Of a stretch of DNA of 64,000 bases, positions 1-9,629 are shown piece after piece. This DNA is from DATFTE01 sp963802575 (GTDB taxonomy: Bacteria; Acidobacteriota; Terriglobia; Terriglobales; Acidobacteriaceae), in contig CAWDJF010000008.1 of the NCBI GenBank assembly GCA_963802575.1, forward strand, positions 1 to 64,000. The letters are read 5' to 3'. The notes under the pieces were generated by a model, which was not told the DNA's origin, made no database searches, and worked only from the letters and a program-made list of their open reading frames with translations. Both the position numbers and the translations under genes were made by a program. Position 1 is the first letter of the stretch; every line of letters begins with the position of its first letter.

Positions 1-508
1 GCTGTTGACCCAGCACCGGATAGACGCCAGGCTTCGTGACCTCGCCCAGAACGCTTGCTCCTTGCGAGGCATATTCATCCACGAAAAGCGTGACGTGCGG
101 ATCTTTCAGGAAGCCCCCATCGGAGTAACGCTTCTCGATCAGGGTCTGGGCTTCTTCGAGAGTAAGTCCGCCGACATGGACGTAATCGATCAGGGGCAAA
201 TAGATGTCACCATTGCTGCCAACACGGGTCTTCGTGGACAGCTCCTGAACGTTATAAACGCTTAGTTCCACCAAATCTCCCACGCCCAGGTGCAGCGCGG
301 CATTTCGCTCGGAGCCGTTTTCCGCTGTTTTGCTGGAATCCTCGCTTGATGGTTTTGCGGGCGCCGGTTGTTCGGCGGCGGGTTGCTGTTTCGCATCGGG
401 AGTGGGTTGACCCGCGTCCTGATTTTCCTGCGCCGCGCCTGCGGCCAGGAGCATCGGAACACATGCGATCACTGCAAGCACGTGGCTACGTAGCAGTCTG
501 GTCAACAT
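1..508 (-). CDS. Polysaccharide export protein (Wza/Poly_export family), N-terminal part
   Basis: The reverse strand is open from the ATG at 508 to the window edge, about 169 residues, so the C-terminus is missing. Residues 1-25 form a signal peptide (MLTRLLRSHVLAVIACVPML), followed by a Pro/Ala/Gln-rich linker of about 45 residues. Then comes the Poly_export domain, with GVGDLVELSVYNVQEL, RVGSNGDIYLPLI, GGLTLEEAQTLI and, near the edge, the SLBB-like start VLGEVTKPGVYPV. Wza-type proteins form the outer-membrane channel for exopolysaccharide export. An in-frame GTG at 523 is an alternative start; AGGGG lies 14 nt before the ATG. It is divergent from the wecA-like gene, which fits an envelope or exopolysaccharide locus continuing to the left. 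Family is clear; exact polymer is unknown. Confidence 0.88.
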   Translation of the reverse strand, partial: MLTRLLRSHVLAVIACVPMLLAAGAAQENQDAGQPTPDAKQQPAAEQPAPAKPSSEDSSKTAENGSERNAALHLGVGDLVELSVYNVQELSTKTRVGSNGDIYLPLIDYVHVGGLTLEEAQTLIEKRYSDGGFLKDPHVTLFVDEYASQGASVLGEVTKPGVYPVLGQQ

Positions 509-523
509 GGATCGGTTAAACAC

Positions 524-828
524 CCCTGATTTGTTCGAGAAGCTAGAGTCTAGCACAGACCGTTTTCGCAAATTCTTCGTCCTTGCAAGGAATTAAGGTC
601 CTCTTGCCGGCCGCCGTCCAAATTTGAGAATTTGCCAGTTAAGATTTCCACAGGGTGCCGAGAAAGAAAATAGATCGGCTTTCGTGGAACTGCTATAGTT
701 TCTGTCATCGTTTCTCCGCAAAACCTTCTTTTGCCATACGTTGCTCGCGATTTTTTTAAGACGTACTTCGTTTCAAGGACCGCAGGAGTGATTCCTGCAA
801 ACCTTCTGTCTGGCCGAAGGAGAAGCAG
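524..828. other. Divergent intergenic region between export and glycosyltransferase genes
   Basis: About 305 bp with no convincing ORF; the reading frames here are poor in typical coding composition. It should hold promoters for both divergent genes. TATAGT at 692-697 resembles a -10 box for the rightward gene, but I see no good -35 partner. AAGGAG at 817-822 is a strong ribosome binding site for the TTG start at 829. No riboswitch was recognised. Confidence 0.5.
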
Positions 829-2403
829 TTGACACAGCTTTACCTGGGGATTTTCGCAGCGTCCTTGCTGCTGTCCTTCATTCTCACCAGGCATGTTCGA
901 AACTGGGCGACCGCTCGCGGTTGGCTGGCGGCCCCAGCGGCAGATCGTCACTTGCATAGCACTCCCTTGCCGCGCCTCGGCGGTATCGCAATTTTCCTCG
1001 CCTTCATCATAAGTTTCGGATCTGCTCTGCTCGTCATCCGCTGGCACCCAACGCTGGGCGTCACGCTAGGATTCAAAACTCTGGCGACGATTCTGCTGCC
1101 TGCGTTCCTGGTGTTCTTGTTGGGCGTGTACGACGATCTGCGGGGCGTTGGCCCTTACTTCAAATTCACCGTGCAAGGAATTGCTGCAAGCCTCCTGTTT
1201 GCGGGAGGATTGCGCATTCTGGACTTGCCGGTATTGTTCGGTAATCGCCATTTTCCCTGGTTTGTGGGATTGCCGCTCACCATTTTGTGGGTGCTGGCGA
1301 TTACCAACGCATTCAATCTGATCGACGGGCTTGACGGATTGGCTGCGGGTTCGGCTCTGTTCTCGACGCTGGTGGTATTCGTAGTCGCGCTGTTGAGCGG
1401 ATCGGCGGTCGTCGCTCTGATGACCCTGGCCCTGGCGGGCGCGATTCTCGGATTCCTCCGCTTCAATTTCAATCCGGCCACCATCTTTCTGGGCGATTGC
1501 GGCAGTCTGTTCATCGGCTTCATGTTGAGCGCGCTGGCCCTGCTGGGCGCGCAAAAGGCTCCCACCATCATCGCCGTCGCGATTCCAGTCGTGTCTTTCG
1601 GTTTGCCGATTCTGGAGACAACGCTCTCGGTGATTCGGAGATTGATCAGCGGCCGTCCCGTTTTCACGGCGGATCGCGAGCATATCCACCACAAGTTGCT
1701 GCAACGGGGTATGTCACACCGGCAGGTGGTGATTGTGCTTTACGCGGTCTCCGCGTTGTTTGCCCTGCTCAGCCTGTTTCTATTGTGGCCGACAGGGAGC
1801 ACGCTCGGTCTGGTTTTGGCGGTTCTGGGCACCGGCATCTGGCTAGGCGTCCAGCACCTAGGATATCTGGAGTTTGGAGAACTGCGCAGGGTTGCCCAGC
1901 GCACCATTGAACAGCGCCAGATTGTCATCAATAATCTCTCCGTCCGCAGAGCTACCGAAGAGTTGAAGGTCAGCAGCGATTGCGAGCAAGTCTGCCGAAT
2001 TCTGATTGCGGCTTTCGGAAGCAACGACTTCGACGCGTTTGATCTCAACCTCAACGTCTTTCCGCAGGAGACACCTGAAGTCGAAGGCCTACAGGTAATC
2101 GCCGACCGTCCCGGAGGTCTGTACCACTTGTGCTGGCGAAAACCGGGGGTTCCGTTCGCGCGTGAAAAAGCAACCGCGTGGAGCTTAAATCTCGACCTCG
2201 TCACTGCCAACCACCGTCGTCGCGGTTCGTTGAGTCTCTACCGTCTTTACAGCACGCGCGATTTGCAACTGGATGTGAATCTGCTGACGTCAATGTTTCC
2301 CGGCGCGCTGGCAGACGCGCTGGATCGATCTCTGGCTCGTACCGTGCAGGTCGTCGCCCGACCCGAAGAAGACACGGGATTTGCCGCTGCGCAGGCCGGC
2401 TGA
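829..2403 (+). CDS. wecA: Undecaprenyl-phosphate sugar-1-phosphate transferase (WecA/TagO/MraY family)
   Basis: 524 residues. A polytopic N-terminal part of about 330 residues carries the family signatures in order: RHLHSTPLPRLGG (residues 40-52), YDDLRG (about 100), NAFNLIDGLDGLA (about 163), LGDCGS (about 222) and DREHIHHKLLQRG (about 283). These are the Mg2+/UDP-sugar and lipid-phosphate sites. The enzyme moves a GlcNAc-1-phosphate-type sugar onto undecaprenyl phosphate at the inner membrane, the first step of many surface glycans. A cytoplasmic extension of about 190 residues follows the last membrane segments and is not part of the minimal enzyme. The start is TTG, supported by AAGGAG six bases upstream. 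The next gene is wecB, which supports the wecA assignment, though TagO-like substrate preference cannot be excluded. Confidence 0.88.
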   Translation: MTQLYLGIFAASLLLSFILTRHVRNWATARGWLAAPAADRHLHSTPLPRLGGIAIFLAFIISFGSALLVIRWHPTLGVTLGFKTLATILLPAFLVFLLGVYDDLRGVGPYFKFTVQGIAASLLFAGGLRILDLPVLFGNRHFPWFVGLPLTILWVLAITNAFNLIDGLDGLAAGSALFSTLVVFVVALLSGSAVVALMTLALAGAILGFLRFNFNPATIFLGDCGSLFIGFMLSALALLGAQKAPTIIAVAIPVVSFGLPILETTLSVIRRLISGRPVFTADREHIHHKLLQRGMSHRQVVIVLYAVSALFALLSLFLLWPTGSTLGLVLAVLGTGIWLGVQHLGYLEFGELRRVAQRTIEQRQIVINNLSVRRATEELKVSSDCEQVCRILIAAFGSNDFDAFDLNLNVFPQETPEVEGLQVIADRPGGLYHLCWRKPGVPFAREKATAWSLNLDLVTANHRRRGSLSLYRLYSTRDLQLDVNLLTSMFPGALADALDRSLARTVQVVARPEEDTGFAAAQAG

Positions 2404-2459
2404 CTCTCGCCTGTAGTCGTTGAAGCAAGTACAATCCCGCAGAGACTTTCTCCCAAAGC

Positions 2460-3524
2460 ATGCATATTCTCCACGTCGTGGGTGCGCGTCCTAACTTCAT
2501 GAAAGCGGCTCCGGTCTGGGCGGCGCTCGCGACTGCGCCGGACACCCGTCAGACCATGGTTCATACCGGACAGCACTACGACGTCAACATGTCGGACGTT
2601 TTCTTTCAGCAGTTGCGGATGCCGGCGCCAGACGTGAATCTCGGAGTCGGCTCCGGAACGCATGCGCGGCAGACGGCTGACATCATCGCGGGCTTCGAGC
2701 CTGTGATCGAGGAGCGCAAGCCAGATCTGGTGCTGGTATACGGTGACGTCAATTCGACGATGGCGGCTTCACTGGTGTGCTCGAAGCTGCGGATTCCCGT
2801 AGGGCATGTAGAAGCCGGCTTGCGATCCCGGGATCGCTCTATGCCTGAAGAGATCAATCGCCTGATCACCGACCAGCTTTCGGATTTGTTGTTTACGCCC
2901 TCCGCCGACGCGGATGAAAATCTGCAGCAGGAAGGAATTCCTGCCAGCAGGATTCATCGAGTGGGCAATGTGATGATCGATACGCTGGTGCGGATGCTGC
3001 CGGCATGCGGAGCGCACAAACCGGAGAACATGCCATCGAGATATGCGCTGGTGACGCTGCACCGTCCTTCGAATGTCGACGACTTGCCGTGGCTGCGCGC
3101 GTTGCTGTTGGCGCTCTCGGACTTGAACGAAAAGCTGGCGGTGGTATTCCCTGTGCATCCTCGCACCCGTCAGAGAATTCATGATCTCGGACTGCATGCG
3201 CTCGTCTTGCGCTTGTTGGATCCGCAGCCCTACCTTGCATTCCTGGCTCTGCAGCGCGACGCAACCGTCGTGATCACCGACTCAGGAGGGATGCAGGAAG
3301 AGACCAGCTTCCTTGGAGTCCCCTGCTTAACCATGCGTGAAAACACGGAACGCCCCATTACCGTGACGTTGGGGACGAACGTTCTCGTGGGACGCGATGC
3401 CGAGCGGATGCTTCAGGAAGTGAATCGAATCTTGACATCAGAGCGGAAGCCGCCTTCCGCCATTCCTCTGTGGGATGGTCACGCTGCTGAACGCATCGCG
3501 CAGTTCATTGTCCGGGCCGTTTGA
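2460..3524 (+). CDS. wecB: UDP-N-acetylglucosamine 2-epimerase
   Basis: 354 residues, a normal length for non-hydrolysing epimerases. Signatures: VGARPNFMKAAPV at the N-terminus, HTGQHYD, VYGDVNST, the active-site stretch GHVEAGLRSRDRSMPEEINR, LVTLHRPSNVD and the UDP-binding TDSGGMQEE. It interconverts UDP-GlcNAc and UDP-ManNAc in the cytoplasm, feeding ManNAc or ManNAcA into a surface polysaccharide. It lies 56 bp after the wecA-like gene on the same strand, probably in the same transcript. No irregularity is seen in the reading frame. Confidence 0.95.
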   Translation: MHILHVVGARPNFMKAAPVWAALATAPDTRQTMVHTGQHYDVNMSDVFFQQLRMPAPDVNLGVGSGTHARQTADIIAGFEPVIEERKPDLVLVYGDVNSTMAASLVCSKLRIPVGHVEAGLRSRDRSMPEEINRLITDQLSDLLFTPSADADENLQQEGIPASRIHRVGNVMIDTLVRMLPACGAHKPENMPSRYALVTLHRPSNVDDLPWLRALLLALSDLNEKLAVVFPVHPRTRQRIHDLGLHALVLRLLDPQPYLAFLALQRDATVVITDSGGMQEETSFLGVPCLTMRENTERPITVTLGTNVLVGRDAERMLQEVNRILTSERKPPSAIPLWDGHAAERIAQFIVRAV

Positions 3525-3644
3525 CCCGCATGGTTCCTTGTCGAACGTTATCCACAGGCTTGAACCATTGCCGTTACTTACTGCACGGTCCACTCCCATT
3601 TACCTTGCTACTTCTTTAAAGCCTGGCCGGAGGGAACGCACTAG

Positions 3645-4454
3645 ATGGGTTGGGTCAAAGCGAGCGACATCAACTTCCTTTCTCTACAAACCGCCGTCTT
3701 CTGTGTTTCATGTGAATTGATCAGCGAGAACAATACTCCTGGTTGTCTCTCTTGTGGAAGTCAAGCGGTGCTTAGCCTCTCGCGGATTCTGGGCGGGTCG
3801 CTGAAGGGACAGCAGACCGCTCATCTGATTCAGGACGCCGAGCTAGACCGATTGGTGCGCGATTTGCTGCGCACTGTTCCCGCAGCGGTGGGGGCAGAGA
3901 ACCGCGCGCCCGCGTCTTTCGGAGCGCTCGCGCCCAGCCGCCATCACGCTCGCAACGGCGGGCACGGTAGCGGGTCGACCGTGCAATTCGACCCCCATGA
4001 GATCGATCTGGAGCCTGCGATTCACGTGATCGCCGAGCGGGCGCAATCGCTAACCGGGGCGACTGGCGCGGCCATTGCTCTGCGAGCCGGTAATGAAATC
4101 GTCTGCCGCGCGCGCACCGGACGCACCGCTCCCGACCTCGGCGTGCGACTGCAGACCGATTCTGGCATCTCGGCGGATTGTGTCCGCACCGGGGAGGTTG
4201 TCCTGTGCAATGATGCGGAACGCAATCCCCTGGTCGATTTAGCAAGCTGCCGTCGTCTCGGCGTGCGCTCGATTCTCGCAGCGCCTTTGCGTCACTTCCG
4301 TCGCACTCTCGGAGTCTTTGAAGTCCTCTCCTCCTCTCCCTATGCCTTCGATGGCAAGGATGTGGCTACCATGCAACTACTGTCGGGCATGATGGTGGCG
4401 GCTATGTCACGCATATCGAGCATCCGTCCGGTCACCCAGGCGCAGTCCGCCTGA
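3645..4454 (+). CDS. GAF-domain protein with N-terminal zinc-ribbon-like cysteines
   Basis: 269 residues. The N-terminus carries two CxxC pairs (CVSC and CLSC, residues about 20-38), which resemble a small zinc ribbon. A low-complexity linker follows, then a GAF domain (about residues 110-260) with TGATGAAIALRAGNEIVCRA, SGISADCVRTGEVVLCND and SILAAPLRH. GAF domains bind small ligands or dimerise; the ligand here is unknown. GGAGG lies 11 nt before the ATG. The GAF is closely related in motif to those in the next gene and in the amidase at 13.6 kb, so this is one of three paralogous GAF modules within 12 kb. No output domain is visible. Confidence 0.8.
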   Translation: MGWVKASDINFLSLQTAVFCVSCELISENNTPGCLSCGSQAVLSLSRILGGSLKGQQTAHLIQDAELDRLVRDLLRTVPAAVGAENRAPASFGALAPSRHHARNGGHGSGSTVQFDPHEIDLEPAIHVIAERAQSLTGATGAAIALRAGNEIVCRARTGRTAPDLGVRLQTDSGISADCVRTGEVVLCNDAERNPLVDLASCRRLGVRSILAAPLRHFRRTLGVFEVLSSSPYAFDGKDVATMQLLSGMMVAAMSRISSIRPVTQAQSA

Positions 4455-4512
4455 CGACAATCTGATTTTAGAAACGTGGCTTGCTCTACTGCGGTAAGAT
4501 GTATCTTCCGTT

Positions 4513-6123
4513 ATGGAATCGCCTGCAGCCAAGCCTGCTGAAGCTGTTCCGGCGTGGACGCCGACGCTCGGCGAGCGCCGCAGCCGCGTGCGCCACAAGG
4601 TGCACGCTCCCGCTTACGCCAGCCTGAATACGAATTCCAGCGGGATGGTCCTGGACCTCAACGAAGTCATCGACATCAACGAAGAGGGAATGTCGATCCA
4701 GACTGCGTCGCCGCCAGAGCTGAACAGCAGCCTGAACCTCAGCCTCGATCTTTCGGAAACAAAATCATTCATTCATACCACCGGGCAGGTGGTGTGGTCC
4801 GATCGATCAGGGCGCGCGGGCATTCGCTTTCCCAACATGCCGTTCGCTTCCATCCGGCAGTTGCGGGAGTGGCTTTTTCTCAATGCGCTGACGGCGTGTT
4901 CGAATCACTTCGCGGTGCAAGGGCTGCACCTACGCCCAGAGCCAACGCAAACAGTTGCTCCGGCTTCGGCGGTCGCCGAGAATCCGCAAGCACCCCTAGG
5001 GCCCGACTACACTGAGATGCTCGGCGCGTTGGCCGCTGTTCAGCGCGAGGCGGAATCGTTTGGTCCCAATCTCGGTGCGGTTTTGCGACTGATTGCAGAC
5101 CGCGCCCAGGCCTTTACGCGGGCCACTGGTGCCGCAATCGCTTTGCAACAGGATGACGAGATGATATGCCGTGCTTCTGCTGGAGATGCTCCTCCGGTCG
5201 GAGCAAGACTGCAAGTCGGATCGGGCTTTTCCGGCGAATGCGTTAAATTGGGGCGGCTGCTGCGATGTGATGATTCCGAAACCGATCCCCTGGTCGATCG
5301 GGAAAGCTGTCGCCTACTGGGCATTCGATCGATGATTGCGATTCCTATCCGCGCCAACGGCGGCGTCACGGGCTTGCTGGAAGTTTTCTCGCCGACGCCC
5401 AAGGCTTTTAGTGACAACGACAACATTGTGGTGCGCCGGCTTGCCGAGACGACGGCGAGCGCGGTGAGACGCACGTCCTCGGTATCCGAGCAAGCGGCGG
5501 AAAATCCCGTTTCAGAAAAGAATTTGTTCGCCGAAGCAGAACCCGGATTCGGATTGCGCTCTCCTTCGTTTCGCCGAATTCTAGTCGGAGTGTTCGTCCT
5601 CGTGGTCGCTGTTGTGCTTGTCTTGGTGCTCTGGCCTCGACTGAGAGGCGCCACCGATCCACGTAAGGTGCAATCGGCGCCGCCAAGAGCTCAAGCGATT
5701 GCCAGACCGGGTGGCGACTCCGTGGGATCGTCGGATTTCGACGGCATGCGGAAGTTGGCCGAGCAAGGCGATCCCGCAGCCGAATTTGCCATGGGAGCAC
5801 ACTACGTCACCGGAGAAGACGTGGCGCAGGATTATCCCCAGGCGGTGCGCTGGTTTTCGTTGGCGGCCGATCACGGTCATGTCACCGCCCAAAGCACGCT
5901 GGGCGCGTATTACGGAATCGGACGCGGTGTGCAACAGGATTACTCCAAAGCCTACTTCTGGTCGATTCTCGCGCAGGCTGGCGGCGACGAAGCCAGCAAG
6001 TACAGAATCCCTTTGCTGGTTTCGCACCTGAGCCGGCCCCAGATCGTGGCTATCCAGCAGCAAGCCAACAATTGGCTGAAAGAGCACCAGATGGCCAGCA
6101 GCAAGCCCTCTCCCGAGCGCTAA
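4513..6123 (+). CDS. PilZ-GAF-transmembrane-Sel1 repeat protein
   Basis: 536 residues with four parts. PilZ domain at about 20-130: RRSRVRHKV gives the RxxxR element and DINEEG replaces the usual (D/N)xSxxG, so c-di-GMP binding is plausible but the second motif is atypical. GAF at about 165-325 with TGAAIALQQDDEMICRA and SGFSGECVKLGRLLRCDD. One transmembrane helix at about 357-377 (VGVFVLVVAVVLVLVLW). Two Sel1-type repeats at about 410-510 (GDPAAEFAMGAHYVTG, HVTAQSTLGAYYGIGRGVQQ). This layout places two ligand-binding domains in the cytoplasm and a protein-interaction repeat outside the inner membrane. Function is inferred only as membrane signalling. Confidence 0.82.
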   Translation: MESPAAKPAEAVPAWTPTLGERRSRVRHKVHAPAYASLNTNSSGMVLDLNEVIDINEEGMSIQTASPPELNSSLNLSLDLSETKSFIHTTGQVVWSDRSGRAGIRFPNMPFASIRQLREWLFLNALTACSNHFAVQGLHLRPEPTQTVAPASAVAENPQAPLGPDYTEMLGALAAVQREAESFGPNLGAVLRLIADRAQAFTRATGAAIALQQDDEMICRASAGDAPPVGARLQVGSGFSGECVKLGRLLRCDDSETDPLVDRESCRLLGIRSMIAIPIRANGGVTGLLEVFSPTPKAFSDNDNIVVRRLAETTASAVRRTSSVSEQAAENPVSEKNLFAEAEPGFGLRSPSFRRILVGVFVLVVAVVLVLVLWPRLRGATDPRKVQSAPPRAQAIARPGGDSVGSSDFDGMRKLAEQGDPAAEFAMGAHYVTGEDVAQDYPQAVRWFSLAADHGHVTAQSTLGAYYGIGRGVQQDYSKAYFWSILAQAGGDEASKYRIPLLVSHLSRPQIVAIQQQANNWLKEHQMASSKPSPER

Positions 6124-6168
6124 TCCTCTCCAGTCAGGTCTAGAATAGAGCTAGCTGCGAGGTGTTCT

Positions 6169-7293
6169 GTGTCTTCCCTTCGCGATCTTCTGAGCCAGCA
6201 CGTGCGCGAGGGAGACCTCTACCAAAAACTTGATCGCGACCGCGTTCGTTGTTATGCCTGCGGGCACTGCTGTCCGATTTCAGAAGGGCAGCTTGGGGTT
6301 TGTAAAGTGCGCTTCAATCATGGAGGGAAGCTCTATGTGCCCTGGGGATATGTCGGCGGAGTGCAATGCGATCCCATCGAAAAGAAGCCATTCTTCCACG
6401 CGTATCCCGGCGCGCTGGCTTACAGCTTTGGCATGTTGGGATGCGATCTGCACTGCTCATATTGTCAGAATTGGGTGACGTCGCAAGCTCTGCGCGATCC
6501 TGAGGCGATCTCGGCACCGCTCGCGGCTTCGCCCGAAGAACTCGTAGAGGACGCTCTGCGGCAAGGAGCGAAAGTTCTGGTCAGCACCTATAACGAGCCG
6601 CTGATCACCAGCGAGTGGGCGGTGGCCGTGTTCAAAGAAGCCAAGGCCGCAGGATTGATGACAGGCTTCGTCTCGAACGGAAACGGAACGCCGGAAGTTT
6701 TGGAGTATTTGCGCCCATGGATCGACCTGTACAAGGTGGATTTGAAGAGCTTCGATGACCGCCACTACCACGAACTCGGCGGGCGCATCGGGCCCATCCT
6801 TGAAACCGTTCGCGCTCTGCACAAGATGGGAGTCTGGCTCGAAATCGTGACTCTGCTTATTCCAGGATTCAACGATTCCGAAAAAGAGCTTCGTGCCCTG
6901 ACCGAATTTATTGCCGGCGTTTCGTGCGATATCCCGTGGCACGTAACCGCCTTTCACAAAGACTACAAAATGGGCGATCCCGCCGACACGCGGCCGGAAG
7001 ACTTGCTGCGAGCCGCGAAAATTGGCAGGGAGGCGGGGCTCCGCTATATCTATGCGGGAAATCTTCCGGGCCAAGTGGGCGATCTCGAGGACACCCATTG
7101 CCACAGTTGTGGCCAGCTTCTGATACGTCGTATTGGCTATCTGATTCGGGATTACAGAGTTACCCGTGACGGCAAGTGCAGCGCGTGTGCGATCCCGCTT
7201 CCTGGCCGGTGGGCGGAAAAATTCGGCGGCCAAATCGCCGACCATCCTTTCTTTCCACAGCGAGCCTCGCGTTTGGTTACAATCCACAGCTAG
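6169..7293 (+). CDS. amrS: AmmeMemoRadiSam system radical SAM enzyme
   Basis: 374 residues. An N-terminal cysteine-rich segment (CYACGHCCPISEGQLGVC) precedes GVQCDPIEKKPFFH and the radical-SAM cluster CDLHCSYCQNW (CxxxCxxC with CDLHCSYC). Later motifs STYNEPLITSEW, KVDLKSFD and GHxC-type C-terminal cysteines (CHSCG, CSAC) fit the AmrS family. The other members of that system (AmmeMemoRadiSam A and B proteins) are not next to it here. The start is GTG, with GAGGTG six bases upstream. The physiological substrate of this family is not firmly known, so I give only the family. Confidence 0.9.
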   Translation: MSSLRDLLSQHVREGDLYQKLDRDRVRCYACGHCCPISEGQLGVCKVRFNHGGKLYVPWGYVGGVQCDPIEKKPFFHAYPGALAYSFGMLGCDLHCSYCQNWVTSQALRDPEAISAPLAASPEELVEDALRQGAKVLVSTYNEPLITSEWAVAVFKEAKAAGLMTGFVSNGNGTPEVLEYLRPWIDLYKVDLKSFDDRHYHELGGRIGPILETVRALHKMGVWLEIVTLLIPGFNDSEKELRALTEFIAGVSCDIPWHVTAFHKDYKMGDPADTRPEDLLRAAKIGREAGLRYIYAGNLPGQVGDLEDTHCHSCGQLLIRRIGYLIRDYRVTRDGKCSACAIPLPGRWAEKFGGQIADHPFFPQRASRLVTIHS

Positions 7294-7310
7294 CAATAAA
7301 AACCTAATTC

Positions 7311-7955
7311 ATGCGGAAAGCCTGGATCTTCTTTATTTCGGCGTGTGTGCTTTTTTCGGTCGCGTGTTCGCCGCGCGACTTTCTCACGCGACGCCTTGCG
7401 GCGACGCTGATTGCCGGTGCCGACAGCTTCAAAACTACGCAGGAGTTCTGGTTGCGCACGGGCGTGATCTCGAATAAAGATTATTCGTCGCCCGACTACC
7501 TGGTTCTGCAACGCCACGGCTGGATCACCGGCGCCAGCGTTCCGTGTGCGGCGGAAGCTGTGCCCAAGCCAGTGCCCGGTGCCCTTCGCACGCCAGCCAA
7601 CGCTGCTGAGCCTTGCTGGGACGTGGCCCTGACTCCAATCGGCATCGAGACTTTTCGCGGACTGATTCCCAACAACGCCGCGCCGTCTCGCTACTTCAGC
7701 GTGCCCGCAGCCAAGCGGGAACTCACTGGGATTACCGGAATCAGCAAAGACGGCAATTTCGCCGACGTCGATTTCTCGTGGAAATGGGTGCCGCTCAATG
7801 AAGTCGGAGCCGCGCTTTACACGGCTGCGATCGAATACAACTCGACCGCCGCTTTCCGCCACTATGACGACGGATGGCGAGTCACGGAAGGTTCGGCGCC
7901 CAGAAACAATCAGACGTTAGACGACGCCTTGAAGAATGCAGTCCCGGCACAGTAG
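7311..7955 (+). CDS. Uncharacterised lipoprotein
   Basis: 214 residues. The first 20 residues are a lipoprotein signal, with lipobox FSVAC-S, predicting lipidation at Cys19. The mature part contains conserved-looking segments such as YLVLQRHGWITG, CWDVALTPIGIETF and the C-terminal HYDDGWRVTEG, but I do not recognise a family. It follows amrS by 17 bp and precedes the M28 peptidase by 32 bp, so the three are probably co-transcribed. Confidence 0.7.
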   Translation: MRKAWIFFISACVLFSVACSPRDFLTRRLAATLIAGADSFKTTQEFWLRTGVISNKDYSSPDYLVLQRHGWITGASVPCAAEAVPKPVPGALRTPANAAEPCWDVALTPIGIETFRGLIPNNAAPSRYFSVPAAKRELTGITGISKDGNFADVDFSWKWVPLNEVGAALYTAAIEYNSTAAFRHYDDGWRVTEGSAPRNNQTLDDALKNAVPAQ

Positions 7956-7987
7956 TCCGCGTCCGGCAAGAGCTATTCGGAGGTTGC

Positions 7988-9616
7988 ATGACCCGCTACC
8001 GCTATGTGCTCCTCGTCGTTGCTCTCGGCCTTTCCTGCGCCGCTCAGAACCAGCCGGATCCTCGCGTCGCTCCAGGCTTCGAACGGATTCAAGCGTCCGA
8101 TCTGCGCGCCGACCTCACCTTCCTGTCTTCCGACGCACTGGAAGGCCGCATGTCTCTGGATCGTGGCTCCGAGGTCGCGATTCAATTCATTGCCGCCGAG
8201 TACGCCAAGGCAGGATTGAAACCCCTGGCCGGTGATTCCTACCTGCAGCCGATTGAATTGATTCGCTTTCTTCCCGATCCCAAGCAGACCAGCCTGAAGG
8301 TGCGCCGCGGCGGCAAAGAGCAGGGCTACACGTTCATGGCCGATTTCTACGGCTTCTTTCCACATGACGTCTCCGTGAGTGCGCCGGTCGTGTTTGCGGG
8401 ATACGGAATTACGGCGCCCGAGTTTGCCTACGACGACTATGCGAATCTAGACGTGAAGGGCAAGATTGTTCTGGTCTTCGATCATGAGCCGCAGGAAAAC
8501 GATCCGAACTCGATCTTCAATGGCCTGGGCAACACGCGACACGCCAATGCACGTCTGAAGGCCCTGAACGCGCAGCGCCATGGCGCGGTCGGCATTTTGA
8601 TCGCCAGCGAGCCGAATCGAAAACATCCGTCGAATATCGAACGCTTGTCCCGTATCCCTGGAATCGTGGAGCGCATCACGCACGTGCCGTCTCAAGCATT
8701 GGCAGATAGCGAAGTCAACATTCCTTCATTCAACATTAGCGATCCTGTCGCCGAAAGCCTGCTCGCCGCTTCTAAAAAGAAGGGAAGCGACCTGCAATCG
8801 AGCATCGACGCGAGCCTGAAGCCGACTTCCATGCCTCTTCCCGATACCGAAGTTCAGATGGAAGTCCTGAACTCGGAAATGCAACGTGGGATGACCGCCA
8901 ACGTTGCCGGCATGATCGAGGGAAGCGATCCTAAGCTTAAGAGCGAAACCATTATCCTCAGCGCGCATTACGATCACGACGGCATGCGCAACGGACAGAT
9001 CTTCCATGGGGCCGACGATAACGGCTCGGGTACCGTGGGCGTGATCGAGTTGGCCCGGGCCTTTGCGATGAATCCCGCCAAGCCGAAGCGTTCGATCATG
9101 TTTATCGTTTTTGCTGCTGAGGAGCGTGGCCTGCTGGGTTCCTACTATTACGCCGCCCATCCGCTGCGCCCGCTCGAAACCACGCGCGCTGTCATCAACT
9201 TTGACATGATCGGCCGTAACGAGACTCCCAGCACGCAGACTGAAGGTCTGATAAAGATTGGCTCTGATACCTCAAACGAGTTGAATCTGATCGGCACCGT
9301 TAACAGTCCCGACTATCGCAAGGTGGTGGAGCAGCAAGATGAGGTTGTTGGCCTTCACCTGAACTACAAGTGGGATGACGACGCCGCGCTCAACGTTTTT
9401 CAGCGCAGCGATCAGTTTCCCTTCGCGCTGCACGATATTCCCGCGATCTGGTGGTTCACCGGTTTTCATCCGGACTATCATCAGCCTAGCGATACGGTGG
9501 AGAAGATCAACTTCGTGAAGATGGAGAAAATCGTACGCCTGGCCTATCTTTCAGCGTGGGCGTTCGCCGACGAGCCTACGGCGCCGCATTTTCTTGCGGT
9601 CAACAAGAAAAAGTAA
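7988..9616 (+). CDS. Secreted M28 family zinc peptidase
   Basis: 542 residues from the ATG at 7988, which has GGAGG six bases upstream and starts a signal peptide (MTRYRYVLLVVALGLSCAA). A longer frame from 7874 would overlap the previous gene and is rejected. Zinc-site motifs of the M28 aminopeptidase fold are visible: ILSAHYDHDG (His), GADDNGSGT (Asp), FAAEERGLLGS (catalytic and metal Glu), NFDMIGRN (Asp) and the final FHPDYHQPSDT (His). A protease-associated-type insertion lies at about residues 120-290. It should remove N-terminal residues from peptides outside the cytoplasm. It is the first of three peptidase genes in a row. Confidence 0.92.
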   Translation: MTRYRYVLLVVALGLSCAAQNQPDPRVAPGFERIQASDLRADLTFLSSDALEGRMSLDRGSEVAIQFIAAEYAKAGLKPLAGDSYLQPIELIRFLPDPKQTSLKVRRGGKEQGYTFMADFYGFFPHDVSVSAPVVFAGYGITAPEFAYDDYANLDVKGKIVLVFDHEPQENDPNSIFNGLGNTRHANARLKALNAQRHGAVGILIASEPNRKHPSNIERLSRIPGIVERITHVPSQALADSEVNIPSFNISDPVAESLLAASKKKGSDLQSSIDASLKPTSMPLPDTEVQMEVLNSEMQRGMTANVAGMIEGSDPKLKSETIILSAHYDHDGMRNGQIFHGADDNGSGTVGVIELARAFAMNPAKPKRSIMFIVFAAEERGLLGSYYYAAHPLRPLETTRAVINFDMIGRNETPSTQTEGLIKIGSDTSNELNLIGTVNSPDYRKVVEQQDEVVGLHLNYKWDDDAALNVFQRSDQFPFALHDIPAIWWFTGFHPDYHQPSDTVEKINFVKMEKIVRLAYLSAWAFADEPTAPHFLAVNKKK

Positions 9617-9629
9617 AGGGAGCGAACTC

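Noticed and set aside
3645..6123. GAF protein and PilZ-GAF protein as one split gene
   Set aside because: Each has its own complete GAF domain and start, with a normal 58-bp gap.
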